DNA from: Prevotella sp. UBA2742
Lineage (GTDB): Bacteria; Bacteroidota; Bacteroidia; Bacteroidales; Bacteroidaceae
DNA: 64,000 nt
Direction: 5' to 3'
Assembly (NCBI GenBank): GCA_002353485.1
Contig: DEJS01000010.1
Span: forward strand, 1-64,000
Positions 54,378 to 63,417 of the stretch are shown piece after piece (the first letter of the stretch is position 1; every line of letters begins with the position of its first letter). The notes beneath the pieces were generated by a model. The model was not told where the DNA came from. It worked only from the letters and a program-made list of their open reading frames with translations, and made no database searches. Made by a program: the position numbers and the translations under genes.

Positions 54378-56357
54378 ATGCTGAAACGAACCATACTTCT
54401 TGCCATTTACCTGCTGGTTGCCATTTGTGCGACTGTGCAGGCAGACGAGTTGGACCATGTTAGGAAGCTGGTAGCACAGTGGGAAAAGAGGGGTGACCCC
54501 GACTCGCTGGCCTTGGTGTTGGCCGCTCGTGACGCCACTTACTACAACTATGGGCTTAGTGACTCGCTGCTTCACCATGCGCCTTTGGATATGGAACGTC
54601 TTAAGGGGTATAAGAAGTGGAAACAGTATTATGAGGTGTGGATGTATCGCATTAATACCTACATCTACTATAACAACCAGAAGTCATTGGCTTTGCGTGA
54701 TGTGCAGGCCATGTACGAGGATGCCAAAGAACGCGACAATGAGTACGGCATGGGCATAGCTTATTATGCCATGGGTAATGTATATGTCTGCATGGGTAGT
54801 CTGGACGAGAGTGCCGATGCTTATCAGAAGGGGCTCGACATGCTGTCAGACTTGGACCCCCTACCACCTGTCATTCCTGAACTGTATTCTAACTACGGCG
54901 ACGTGCTGAATGACCAGAAGAAGTATCAGCAGCTTGAGGAGCTGACAGTGAGGTGGAAGTCTTTCCTTGAAGAGTTTATCCCTCAGAACAAGCTCACCGA
55001 TGCCGAGAAAGACATCACGTGGTTCTATTACGACATAGCGTGTGTCCAGGCTGCGTTGGGACTTGGCGACAACAAACGTGCAGAGCGCATGCTGCTGGAT
55101 GCGCGTAAGCATATCCCATTGAACCTGGATTTCTTGGAGAAGTCGTGGCTTTCTCAGATGACGTTGTTGCGCATGCGTCAGGGCAACTATCAGGAAGCCT
55201 TCGACCTGAGCAACCGTAGAATGGATTTGGTGAGTGAAGATGAAGACAAGTTTACTTACATCTCAGACATCGTTCAGCGAGCCGAGATTCTTGACCATTT
55301 GGGCCGCTATCGTGAGACGTCGTTGCTTTATAAGGATCTTTACCACATCATCGACTCCATAAACCGTGCTGATACGAAGAGTCAGCTGACGGAGATGAAT
55401 ACCATCTTCCAGGTAGACGACTTGAAGATGCAGCAGGAGCGAGCTCAGTTCCGTAATACGCTTATTATAGTGGGTATTATTGTGTTGGCATTGGTCATCT
55501 TCATCGTCTTCCGCATTATTGCTGCGCGTAGGCTGAAGAAGGCCCATGACCAGTTGCAGCAGACGCACGAGGAACTTTTGACGGCCTATGACCAGTTGGA
55601 GGAGACCACGGCTGCGAAGGAACGTATAGAGAGCGATCTCCGTATAGCTCGTAACATCCAGATGGGCATGGTACCACGTACGTTCCCGGAACGTCCAGAC
55701 CTTGACCTCTACGCGTCGATGACACCTGCCAAGGAGGTTGGTGGTGACTTGTATGGATACTACTTGACTGGCGACAAGCTTTACATTGCCTTGGGCGACG
55801 TTTCCGGTAAGGGTGTGCCTGCCTCGCTGTTCATGGCCCAGGCCACCCGACTATTCCGTACCCTGGCAGCACAGGAGATGATGCCGGCAGAGATAGCCGT
55901 TCGTATCAACGACGCATTGTCAGGTGAAGACAACGAGACGGGAATGTTTGTCACCATGTTTCTGGGGCTCATCGACCTTGCCACGGGTCATCTTAGCTTC
56001 TGTAACTGTGGGCATAACCCGCCAGTGCTGTTGAAGGACGGTAAACCAGCGTTCATTGATATGGTGCCCAATGCACCTATCGGCATCATTCCTGAGTTGG
56101 AATACGAGGGTGAGGAGATTGCAGATATTTCGAATTGTACGCTCTTTGTCTATACGGACGGTCTTAACGAAGCAGAGAACCGTCAGCAGGAGCAGTTTAC
56201 AGACGAACGGTTGCTGGAGATAATGGAACAAACACCTTTTGAAAGCTGTGAGCAGACGGTAGAAACGCTGAAAGCAGAGGTGGAGAAACATCGTGACGGT
56301 GCGGAGCCTAATGACGACCTGACGATGATATGTGTGAAGGTGATAAGAGACAACTGA
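54378..56357 (+). CDS. SpoIIE/RsbU-type protein phosphatase with extracytoplasmic TPR-like sensor
   Basis: This 659-aa protein has a signal peptide or anchor (about 1-22), a helical TPR-like region (about 25-350) outside the membrane, one membrane helix (about 359-382), a coiled-coil linker and a PP2C phosphatase domain. The metal Asp residues are in GGDLYGYY (about 455), GDVSGKGVPAS and VYTDGLNEAEN, and NDDLTM is near the end. RsbU/SpoIIE enzymes remove phosphate from STAS antagonists. It heads the operon with an RsbW-like ATPase, a STAS protein and a kinase-like ATPase. The signal sensed is unknown. Confidence 0.92.
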   Translation: MLKRTILLAIYLLVAICATVQADELDHVRKLVAQWEKRGDPDSLALVLAARDATYYNYGLSDSLLHHAPLDMERLKGYKKWKQYYEVWMYRINTYIYYNNQKSLALRDVQAMYEDAKERDNEYGMGIAYYAMGNVYVCMGSLDESADAYQKGLDMLSDLDPLPPVIPELYSNYGDVLNDQKKYQQLEELTVRWKSFLEEFIPQNKLTDAEKDITWFYYDIACVQAALGLGDNKRAERMLLDARKHIPLNLDFLEKSWLSQMTLLRMRQGNYQEAFDLSNRRMDLVSEDEDKFTYISDIVQRAEILDHLGRYRETSLLYKDLYHIIDSINRADTKSQLTEMNTIFQVDDLKMQQERAQFRNTLIIVGIIVLALVIFIVFRIIAARRLKKAHDQLQQTHEELLTAYDQLEETTAAKERIESDLRIARNIQMGMVPRTFPERPDLDLYASMTPAKEVGGDLYGYYLTGDKLYIALGDVSGKGVPASLFMAQATRLFRTLAAQEMMPAEIAVRINDALSGEDNETGMFVTMFLGLIDLATGHLSFCNCGHNPPVLLKDGKPAFIDMVPNAPIGIIPELEYEGEEIADISNCTLFVYTDGLNEAENRQQEQFTDERLLEIMEQTPFESCEQTVETLKAEVEKHRDGAEPNDDLTMICVKVIRDN

Positions 56358-56378
56358 TAACTAAATCTATACGTAATT

Positions 56379-56789
56379 ATGAAGAAGAAGTTAACATTAA
56401 AGAACCAGGTTGGTGAGCTGGAACGCGTCAACCAGTTCGTCGAGGAAATCGGCGAAGAGCTGGGACTTGACATGGAGTTGCAGATGAACCTTAACCTGGT
56501 GATGGAGGAGATGGTGTCAAACGTCATCTTCTATGCTTATCCCGAGGGCAAGACAGCAGACATAGAGCTGGCTGCAGAAAGCAATGGGAAAGAGCTTACG
56601 TTTGTGCTTACTGACCAAGGTAAGGAATTTGACCCTACAGCCAAGGAAGATGCAGATCCTGATGTGAACCCCATAGACCGAGAGATAGGTGGTATGGGTA
56701 TCTTCATCGTAAAGAACATTATGAACCATGTGACTTACCAGCGTCTGGAGGGTAAAAACTTGTTGACAATGACAAAAGCAATTAAATAA
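56379..56789 (+). CDS. RsbW-like anti-sigma factor/serine kinase (HATPase)
   Basis: This 136-aa GHKL ATPase has N-box VMEEMVSNVIFYAY, G1 box LTDQGKEFDPTA and G2 box GGMGIFIVKN, the set found in RsbW/SpoIIAB anti-sigma kinases. These phosphorylate a STAS protein and sequester a sigma factor. It follows the phosphatase by 21 nt and precedes the STAS gene by 23 nt. No sigma-factor gene is beside it, so its binding target is not shown. Its closest visible relative is the C-terminal domain of the MATE fusion at 40504-42288. Confidence 0.92.
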   Translation: MKKKLTLKNQVGELERVNQFVEEIGEELGLDMELQMNLNLVMEEMVSNVIFYAYPEGKTADIELAAESNGKELTFVLTDQGKEFDPTAKEDADPDVNPIDREIGGMGIFIVKNIMNHVTYQRLEGKNLLTMTKAIK

Positions 56790-56812
56790 TAACAACTAAT
56801 AACACAACTATT

Positions 56813-57124
56813 ATGACACAGATTATCAAAGAAGGTGGTAAGACCATCATTAAGACCGGTGAGCGTATTGACACGATGAATGCACCCCAGTTCGAACAAG
56901 ACATCCAGCCAGCTCTGGCAGATGGAGGTGTAGACCTGGAGATGGATTGCTCAGCCCTTAACTACATGGCTTCTTCAGGACTTCGCATCATCCAGAAGAC
57001 CATGCGTACCGTGATGCAGCAGAAGGGTCAGTTCAAGATGACCAACGTGAATCCTGAAATCTACAAGGTACTGGCTATGACAGGCTTTACCAAGTTCATG
57101 AAGGTAGAGAAGAAGGCAGAGTAG
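56813..57124 (+). CDS. STAS-domain anti-sigma factor antagonist
   Basis: This 103-aa protein has the STAS fold with the phosphorylatable Ser region YMASSGLRI near 53-61 and a closing TGFTKFMKV. In partner switching the unphosphorylated form binds the RsbW-like kinase and frees its partner. It sits directly after the RsbW-like gene. The phosphatase upstream would reactivate it. Confidence 0.93.
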   Translation: MTQIIKEGGKTIIKTGERIDTMNAPQFEQDIQPALADGGVDLEMDCSALNYMASSGLRIIQKTMRTVMQQKGQFKMTNVNPEIYKVLAMTGFTKFMKVEKKAE

Positions 57125-57142
57125 AACCTAATAAGTAGCATC

Positions 57143-58063
57143 ATGGCATACGCTATAATTGTTTTAGCCATTATTGTGGTCGTGCTGGGCATAGCCCTAT
57201 TTACACAGAGCAAGGCAGGTCGCCAGCAGGCCGAGGAGCAGCAGCAACTGCTTTCAGACTATCAGCGTCGTGTTGACGAGCAGCAGAAGTTGCTTGAGGA
57301 CTATCGTGCGCTGGAGAAGAATTTTGATAATGTTGGCGAAGGCTACGAGCAGGCCCTGCTGGCTTTCGACAAGATGAACGAAGAGCAAGACAAGGTGAAG
57401 ACGGCCAACGAGGCGCTGCAAAAGACGGTACAGTCACTTCAGGAGACCAATAGTCGTCTTCAGGAGTCTGTTATGAAGAAGGCCGAGGCAATGCAACCTA
57501 TCGTAGCGAAACTGACAGAGCTGGCCCAAGACGACGTCAAGCTTGCTAAGTTGGTAGGTCAGCTTACAGACCTTGATGATCTTCAGGGTGACCTGCCCCC
57601 GCTGGAGCGTACGGATAACATCATGGTAGCCCAGATAGCAGAACAGGCAGTACGTCAGTCAGGCATCGACAAGGCTGACTACCTGAAATTCGAGCTGGCA
57701 GTCGACGAGACAGCCTCTGTGACCATGATGTCAACCAGTCTGCAGAAGGGTGCTCGTGCATTGGTGCATCTACTTGACAATGCCTTGAAGTTTACAACAG
57801 ATGGCGGTGTTACGCTGAAGGTAGGTGTCGACATGGACAAGATGCAGGCAATCTACAGCGTAGAGGATACCGGTTCTGGAATTGACGCCTCTGAGGCTGA
57901 GCATATCTTCGAACCTTACGTCAAGCTGAACCAGTTCTTCGATGGACAAGGCATCGGACTTACTGTAGCCCGTAACATAGCCCGTCGACTGGGAGGCGAT
58001 GTAGTGTTTGATACTGCATTCGAAGGTCCTGGAGCGCGTTTCGTGCTCTGTCTGCCCATCTGA
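57143..58063 (+). CDS. histidine-kinase-like ATPase without H box
   Basis: This 306-aa protein has one N-terminal membrane helix (about 2-20), a long coiled coil (about 25-120) and a kinase ATPase domain: N-box LVHLLDNALKFT, G1 VEDTGSGID, F box FEPYV and G2 GQGIGLTVAR. No dimerisation helix with a phospho-His is visible, so it may phosphorylate a protein directly or act as a scaffold or sensor ATPase. It follows the STAS gene by 18 nt as the last member of the partner-switching operon. Confidence 0.85.
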   Translation: MAYAIIVLAIIVVVLGIALFTQSKAGRQQAEEQQQLLSDYQRRVDEQQKLLEDYRALEKNFDNVGEGYEQALLAFDKMNEEQDKVKTANEALQKTVQSLQETNSRLQESVMKKAEAMQPIVAKLTELAQDDVKLAKLVGQLTDLDDLQGDLPPLERTDNIMVAQIAEQAVRQSGIDKADYLKFELAVDETASVTMMSTSLQKGARALVHLLDNALKFTTDGGVTLKVGVDMDKMQAIYSVEDTGSGIDASEAEHIFEPYVKLNQFFDGQGIGLTVARNIARRLGGDVVFDTAFEGPGARFVLCLPI

Positions 58064-58089
58064 TAGTTTGCAGTGTTCGCCTTAAAGAA

Positions 58090-58121
58090 AAAGCTGGAAA
58101 TCCTTTGCGGTTTCCGGCTTT
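58090..58121 (+). terminator. intrinsic terminator of the partner-switching operon
   Basis: AAAGCTGGAAATCC and GGTTTCCGGCTTT form a hairpin (58090-58121, minor mismatches) with loop TTTGC, followed by TTTTT. The loop holds the -33 box of the next promoter. Confidence 0.8.
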
Positions 58122-58134
58122 TTTTATATCTTTG
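58104..58134 (+). promoter_or_regulatory. beta-galactosidase promoter in the terminator loop
   Basis: TTTG (58104-58107), 19 nt and TATCTTTG (58127-58134) match the consensus; ATG is at 58155. The -33 TTTG is in the loop of the terminator. Confidence 0.65.
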
Positions 58135-58154
58135 CAGAAAAGAAGCTGACAACC

Positions 58155-61100
58155 ATGACTAAAAGATTTTTTTTGACTTTCTTGACGGTTGCCTTTGCAA
58201 CTGTCTTCGTCCAGGCTGCCGACCAGAAGCCTGAATGGTGTAACCCATTAGTAAACCAACAGAATCGAGAGACACGAAGAGCTAATTTCTTCGGTTACGA
58301 AAGCGAGGCATTGGCCAGGCTGGGGGATAAGACCCGGTCTGCGCGTTTTCTAAGTATGGAAGGCCTATGGCGCTTCTGCTTTGTGAAGAATCATCAGGAT
58401 GCTCCCAAGAATTTCTTCCAGACTTCCTATGACGACTCGCAGTGGGAGCTGTTCCCTGTACCAGGGCTCTTTGAACTCAATGGCCATGGCGACCGTATTT
58501 ACAAGAATATAGGCTACTCCTGGGCCACTACCTTCGACAGTAATCCTCCTTATATCGGAGAGACGGAAAATTATACAGGTTCCTATCGCAGGGAGTTTAT
58601 TCTGCCCGACGACTGGAAGGGACTGCAGGTGCTACTGCATGTTGGCTCTGCCACAAGTAACCTGAAAGTATGGGTGAATGGCCGCTATGTGGGCTATAGC
58701 GAAGACTCGAAGGTGGCGGCAGAGTTCGACATCACCAAATATCTGAAGAAAGGTAGTAATCTCATTGCTATGCAGGTGATGCGCTGGTGCGACGGGTCGT
58801 ATCTGGAAGACCAGGACTTCTGGCGCTTCACGGGCATTGCTCGTGAGGTGTACCTCTATGCACGTCCTACAACGTATATTGAGAATATCAGCGTTATTCA
58901 GGACTGGTTGGTGGACGAGCAGCGAGGTGAGATAGGATACACCATCGATGTGAAGAACCCTTCAGGTGTTTCTCTTGAAGTAGCTCTCGAAGACCTGCAA
59001 GGGCATGTCATCTTCAAACACGATGGTCATCGCTGGCCTTACTACCACCATGAGCACTTCTATCTACAGCCCAGCGACGTGCAGCCTTGGACAGCCGAGA
59101 CCCCACGGCTGTATAACCTCATTGTTACTTTGAAAAAGAAAGGTCAGGTGCTGCAGGTGGTGCGCCAGCGCATGGGTTTCCGTCATGTAGAGATTAAGGA
59201 AGGTCAGCTGTTGGTGAATGGCCAGCCGATATTAATAAAGGGAGTCAATCGTCACGAATTAGACCCCGATGGGGGCTATATTGTGTCAACAGAACGTATG
59301 CGTCAGGACATTCGCATCATGAAGCGGCTGAACATCAATGCCGTTCGTACGTCCCACTATCCCGACGACCCCCGCTGGTATGATTTGTGCGACTCTGCAG
59401 GCATCTACGTTGTAGCAGAGGCTAATCTGGAGAGCCATGGCATGGGTTATGGCGAAGGTACATTGGCCAAGCGCACTGACTTTCAGCAGATGCACCTTGA
59501 ACGCAACCAAGGTAATGTGCTCACCCTGCTCAACCATCCCTGCATCATCATCTGGAGTATGGGCAATGAGGCTGGCTATGGACCAAATTTCGAACGGGTG
59601 TACGACTGGATAAAGAGTGTCGACACCAGTCGTCCGGTGCAGTATGAGCAGGCTGGACAGAATGGCAAGACAGATATTTTCTGTCCCATGTACTACTATT
59701 ACACCGATTGTGAACGCTATGCCAAGGGCAACAATCCCCGTCCTCTCATCCAGTGTGAATATGCCCATGCCATGGGCAACTCAATGGGAGGCTTCAAGGA
59801 GTATTGGAATCTCGTTCGCAAGTATCCCAAGTATCAGGGAGGTTTTATCTGGGACTTTGTTGACCAGGGCTTGCGCGACACAAGTGCCGTAACAGGCAAG
59901 ACCATCTTTACATATGGTGGCGACTATGGTCGCTATCCTGCTTCTGATCATAACTTCAACTGCAATGGCATTATCGCTCCTGACCGTCGGCTGAATCCTC
60001 ATGCCTATGAGGTTCAGTATTGGTACCAGAACGTATGGATAGAAGACAAGGGACTGAAGGACGGACGGGTGGAGGTATATAATGAACATTTCTTCTTGCC
60101 CCTTGATGGCTTCCAGCTCACTTGGCGTGTCAAGAAACATAGCGGTAGTATCGACCTTGGCGGTCTGGCACCCCAGCAGCGAAAGGAGTATGTGGACGAG
60201 CAGTTGAAGCAGGCCCTTGCGCACGTGCTGAAACACCATGCTGACGAGGAGGTATGCGTTAACTTCAGCTGTCGTTATCAGGGCGAAGAAGTGGCTCGTC
60301 AACAGTTTGTAGTCCAGCCCTACCAGTTCCCATCCCTTGCCACGGAGAGGGCATCCGTAGTCACTGAGGAAACCAAGAGCTACATCAAGCTCACTGCGGC
60401 AGGAACGACGCTGACAATTGGTAAGTGGACGGGCCTGATAGACTATCTTGATGTCGACGGCCACCCCATGTTGGTGGACCGTCAGAGCATCATGCCCGAG
60501 TTTTGGCGAGCACCGACGGACAACGACTATGGGGCTCGTTTCCAGCAGCGCTTTGCAGGGTGGAAGAACCCGTCGATGAAGGTAACAAGTGTTACCGTGA
60601 GCGACAATACTGTTGTAGCCAAAATGACCCTGCCTCTGGCACAGCTCACCATGACCTATACACTTCAGCCTTCAGGTCAGGTCATCGTGCAGCAGCAGCT
60701 CCAACCTACAGGCGAGGTCAAGGACCAGTGGCTATTCCGCTATGGCATGCAGCTCCAGATGCCCAAAGCCTACGATTACGTGAAATACTATGGGCGTGGC
60801 CCCCATGAGAACTACTCAGACCGTCATTCCTCGGAGTTTCTGGGCGTTTATGAGTCCAATGTCAAAGAACAGTACTATCCTTATGCTCGTCCCCAGGAGA
60901 GTGGAAACCATACTGATGTTCGCTGGTTCGACGTGGTAGATGCAAAGACTGGAAGGGGACTACACTTCTACAGCAATGCACCTATGGAGTGCTCAGCCCT
61001 GCCTTACCTGCTTGACGATCTTGACAGCGGAGCAGACAAGGATCGTGGGGCAGGACGTCATAGTGGCGACCTTGTAGAGCGTGCGCTGACCCAGGTGCAC

Positions 61101-61220
61101 ATCCAGCAGTGCCAGATGGGCGTAGGGTGTGTTAACTCGTGGGGTGCATGGCCTGAGCACCAATATATGCTGCCTTTGCAGTCGTACGACTTTACCTTCT
61201 GTATAAAGCCCCTTCGCTGA
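58155..61220 (+). CDS. secreted GH2 beta-galactosidase
   Basis: This 1021-aa protein has a signal peptide (MTKRFFLTFLTVAFATVFVQ), then sugar-binding, immunoglobulin-like and barrel domains of LacZ type. The acid/base Glu is in WSMGNEAGYG and the nucleophile Glu in QCEYAHAMGNS. The C-terminal small-chain domain includes YYGRGPHENYSDR. It cuts terminal beta-galactose, probably in the periplasm or at the surface because of the signal peptide. It is not in an obvious polysaccharide-utilisation locus. The ald gene follows after 46 nt without a visible promoter. Confidence 0.95.
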   Translation: MTKRFFLTFLTVAFATVFVQAADQKPEWCNPLVNQQNRETRRANFFGYESEALARLGDKTRSARFLSMEGLWRFCFVKNHQDAPKNFFQTSYDDSQWELFPVPGLFELNGHGDRIYKNIGYSWATTFDSNPPYIGETENYTGSYRREFILPDDWKGLQVLLHVGSATSNLKVWVNGRYVGYSEDSKVAAEFDITKYLKKGSNLIAMQVMRWCDGSYLEDQDFWRFTGIAREVYLYARPTTYIENISVIQDWLVDEQRGEIGYTIDVKNPSGVSLEVALEDLQGHVIFKHDGHRWPYYHHEHFYLQPSDVQPWTAETPRLYNLIVTLKKKGQVLQVVRQRMGFRHVEIKEGQLLVNGQPILIKGVNRHELDPDGGYIVSTERMRQDIRIMKRLNINAVRTSHYPDDPRWYDLCDSAGIYVVAEANLESHGMGYGEGTLAKRTDFQQMHLERNQGNVLTLLNHPCIIIWSMGNEAGYGPNFERVYDWIKSVDTSRPVQYEQAGQNGKTDIFCPMYYYYTDCERYAKGNNPRPLIQCEYAHAMGNSMGGFKEYWNLVRKYPKYQGGFIWDFVDQGLRDTSAVTGKTIFTYGGDYGRYPASDHNFNCNGIIAPDRRLNPHAYEVQYWYQNVWIEDKGLKDGRVEVYNEHFFLPLDGFQLTWRVKKHSGSIDLGGLAPQQRKEYVDEQLKQALAHVLKHHADEEVCVNFSCRYQGEEVARQQFVVQPYQFPSLATERASVVTEETKSYIKLTAAGTTLTIGKWTGLIDYLDVDGHPMLVDRQSIMPEFWRAPTDNDYGARFQQRFAGWKNPSMKVTSVTVSDNTVVAKMTLPLAQLTMTYTLQPSGQVIVQQQLQPTGEVKDQWLFRYGMQLQMPKAYDYVKYYGRGPHENYSDRHSSEFLGVYESNVKEQYYPYARPQESGNHTDVRWFDVVDAKTGRGLHFYSNAPMECSALPYLLDDLDSGADKDRGAGRHSGDLVERALTQVHIQQCQMGVGCVNSWGAWPEHQYMLPLQSYDFTFCIKPLR

Positions 61221-61266
61221 ATACAACAACCAACAACAATAATGTGGAACTAAATCCTAGAAAGTT

Positions 61267-62373
61267 ATGAAAGTCGGAATTCCCAAAGAGATCAAGAACA
61301 ACGAGAACCGTGTTGGCATGACGCCTTCTGGTGTAGCCGAGTTGGTAAGACGTGGGCATCAGGTCTGCGTGCAGCATACTGCAGGGGAGGGCAGTGGTTT
61401 CAGTGATGAGGCCTATCAGCGTGTAGGTGCCCAGATAGTGCCTGCCATAGAGGATGTTTATGCGCAGGCAGACATGGTTGTCAAGGTGAAGGAGCCCATC
61501 GCTCCAGAATACCCCCTGGTACGCAAAGGTCAGGTGCTGTTCACATACTTCCATTTTGCTTGCGAGGAAGAACTTACGCACGCCATGCTGAAGAGTGGTG
61601 CCACCTGTATTGCCTACGAAACCGTGGAGTGCGACGATCATTCACTGCCGCTGCTCATTCCAATGAGTGAGGTGGCTGGGCGTATGGCTACCCAGAACGG
61701 TGCTTACTACTTGCAGAAGACGCAGGGAGGTAAAGGAAAACTGATGGCTGGCGTCCCGGGTGTAAAGCCTGCGCGTGTGCTGGTGTTGGGTGGCGGAACC
61801 GTAGGCGAGGCTGCAGCGCGCATAGCGGCAGGCATGGGAGCCGACGTCACCATCACTGATGTCTCGCTGCCTCGCTTGAAACAGCTGTCTGCTGAGATGC
61901 CAGCCAATGTGCATACGCTATATTCCTCAGAACACAACATCCGTCATGAGCTGCCTGATGTCGACATTGTCATAGGTTCAGTACTTATTCCTGGCGATGC
62001 AGCCCCCAAGCTTATCACTAAAGACATGTTGCAGCTGATGGAGCCAGGCACTGTGCTCGTCGACGTTGCCATTGACCAGGGAGGCTGTTTCGAAACATCG
62101 CATCCCACTACGCATAGCGACCCTGTCTATACTGTTGACGGCATTGTACACTATGCAGTGGCCAATATTCCAGGTGCAGTCCCCAACACGTCAACCATTG
62201 CCCTTACCAATGCCACGTTGCGCTATGTATTGGCGTTGGCTGACAAGGGCTGGCAGCAGGCCTGCACAGACGACAACTCACTGGCCCGTGGCCTCAATAT
62301 GGTCGACGGTCAGTGTACTTATGAGGCTGTGGCCAAGGTATGGGGTATTCCCTATTTCTTGTGGAAGAGGTGA
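61267..62373 (+). CDS. ald: alanine dehydrogenase
   Basis: This 368-aa protein begins MKVGIPKEIKNNENRVGMTP and has the catalytic Lys in KVKEP, His in YFHFA and the NAD-binding loop LGGGTVGEAAARIAAGMGA. It interconverts L-alanine with pyruvate and ammonia. Its last 22 nt overlap the 3' end of the convergent small gene at 62352. Confidence 0.96.
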   Translation: MKVGIPKEIKNNENRVGMTPSGVAELVRRGHQVCVQHTAGEGSGFSDEAYQRVGAQIVPAIEDVYAQADMVVKVKEPIAPEYPLVRKGQVLFTYFHFACEEELTHAMLKSGATCIAYETVECDDHSLPLLIPMSEVAGRMATQNGAYYLQKTQGGKGKLMAGVPGVKPARVLVLGGGTVGEAAARIAAGMGADVTITDVSLPRLKQLSAEMPANVHTLYSSEHNIRHELPDVDIVIGSVLIPGDAAPKLITKDMLQLMEPGTVLVDVAIDQGGCFETSHPTTHSDPVYTVDGIVHYAVANIPGAVPNTSTIALTNATLRYVLALADKGWQQACTDDNSLARGLNMVDGQCTYEAVAKVWGIPYFLWKR

Positions 62374-62615
62374 CTATAGTTCTTAAAGAGTTTGCGAACC
62401 AGTAGGAAGGTATCTACTGCCGTCACACCGTTGGCAATGATACCTGCTATCCATTCACCTTTAGTGCTCTCCTTGCGTGGAACGAACAATTGGTTCCACT
62501 GCTTGGAGAACTTGTCGCTGTCATTCCGTAGGTCGGCAGCCAGCTGTTCCTTGCGCAGGCGAATGTCCTCCAGCGTGGTGTAGTTCTGTTGTGGTGTCTT
62601 GACGGGCAGCTGCAT
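62352..62615 (-). CDS. 87-aa hypothetical protein
   Basis: This 87-aa protein starts MQLPVKTPQQNYTTLEDIRL, has a charged helix and one weakly hydrophobic stretch near 55-75 (GIIANGVTAVDTFLLVRKLF). It follows the holin-like gene by 14 nt and probably belongs to the YtxH/holin-like envelope operon. I do not recognise the family. Confidence 0.7.
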   Translation of the reverse strand: MQLPVKTPQQNYTTLEDIRLRKEQLAADLRNDSDKFSKQWNQLFVPRKESTKGEWIAGIIANGVTAVDTFLLVRKLFKNYSHLFHKK

Positions 62616-62629
62616 AGTCCTTTGCTTGT

Positions 62630-62983
62630 TTATTTACTCATGAGCAGGTTGGCAAGGAAGTGCACCAACGGGCGCTCTATCCATGATTTGCGGAAAATGA
62701 CGATAAGTAGGAAAAAGAATAGGTGAATGATGCCCACAATGAAGAATGCAGCCACTGGTCCTATGTATGTTGCCAGCCAGTAGGCCACTGCGAACGAAAA
62801 GTATAACACGACGGCCATAATGATAAGGAAGAACACCACGGCGAGTACGAGGGTCTTGATGAGCTGTACGAGTTTGTCAATTACATCGAGCTTCAGATAT
62901 TCAGTCTGAAGCCCGAGGTAATGTTTGACAATCTCTACCAGTTGGGCAATCGTTTCAACGTTCTTGTCGCTACTAAGCATCAT
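62630..62983 (-). CDS. holin-superfamily (phage-holin/LydA-like) inner membrane protein
   Basis: This 117-aa protein has two hydrophobic segments (about 45-70 and 75-97; FLIIMAVVLYFSFAVAYWLA, then FFIVGIIHLFFFLLIVIF) and a charged N-terminus, like the putative actinobacterial holin-X/phage-holin family that is a normal chromosomal gene in Bacteroidota. It lies between the YtxH gene and the 87-aa gene. A role in envelope stress is likely; a lytic role is not supported. Confidence 0.75.
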   Translation of the reverse strand: MMLSSDKNVETIAQLVEIVKHYLGLQTEYLKLDVIDKLVQLIKTLVLAVVFFLIIMAVVLYFSFAVAYWLATYIGPVAAFFIVGIIHLFFFLLIVIFRKSWIERPLVHFLANLLMSK

Positions 62984-63026
62984 TACCTATTGACTGACAA
63001 GGGTAATTGACCATTGGCAATAAATG

Positions 63027-63245
63027 TTACGCCTCCACTTCAGGAGCAGCCTCAGCGATGTCGTCCACGAGGTCGTTAACCTCCTTGCGGCTCAGCTTGA
63101 TGTTATGCTTCTTCATGAAGTCGTCAATAGCGTCAGTGATCTTTACACGGGTGTCCTCTCCCTTTTCGGGAGCCATTAGTATTCCGAGAACTGCTCCGGC
63201 CAGTGCGCCGCCGAAGAATGCGCCTAAATAACCTAAACTTTTCAT
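63027..63245 (-). CDS. YtxH domain protein
   Basis: This 72-aa protein has one glycine-rich membrane helix (LGAFFGGALAGAVLGILMAP) followed by an amphipathic helix, the usual YtxH form. YtxH proteins are small stress-related membrane proteins of unknown exact role. It is the first gene of the minus-strand operon with the holin-like gene. Confidence 0.85.
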   Translation of the reverse strand: MKSLGYLGAFFGGALAGAVLGILMAPEKGEDTRVKITDAIDDFMKKHNIKLSRKEVNDLVDDIAEAAPEVEA

Positions 63246-63288
63246 CTTGTTTTCTGTTTTTTTTATTGGTGAAACGTATTTCTGCTGG

Positions 63289-63320
63289 CAAATTTACTGA
63301 AAGTTTTCGAAATTAACAAA
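63289..63320 (-). promoter_or_regulatory. promoter of the YtxH/holin-like operon
   Basis: Minus-strand TTTG (63320-63317), exactly 20 nt and TAAATTTG (63296-63289) form a perfect promoter, 43 nt before ATG 63245. Confidence 0.65.
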
Positions 63321-63417
63321 CTTTATGCAGGTTTTTTCTTCAAGTTTGCCCGATATTTTGTAATTTCGCGGTCAATAAGTGAGCAAGTTTAATTTAATAA
63401 TATAAAACAAGATTATT

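Noticed and set aside
62630..63245. Phage lysis cassette (holin-like and YtxH genes)
   Set aside because: No endolysin, phage structural or integrase genes are near, and these small membrane proteins are ordinary chromosomal stress genes in Bacteroidota.
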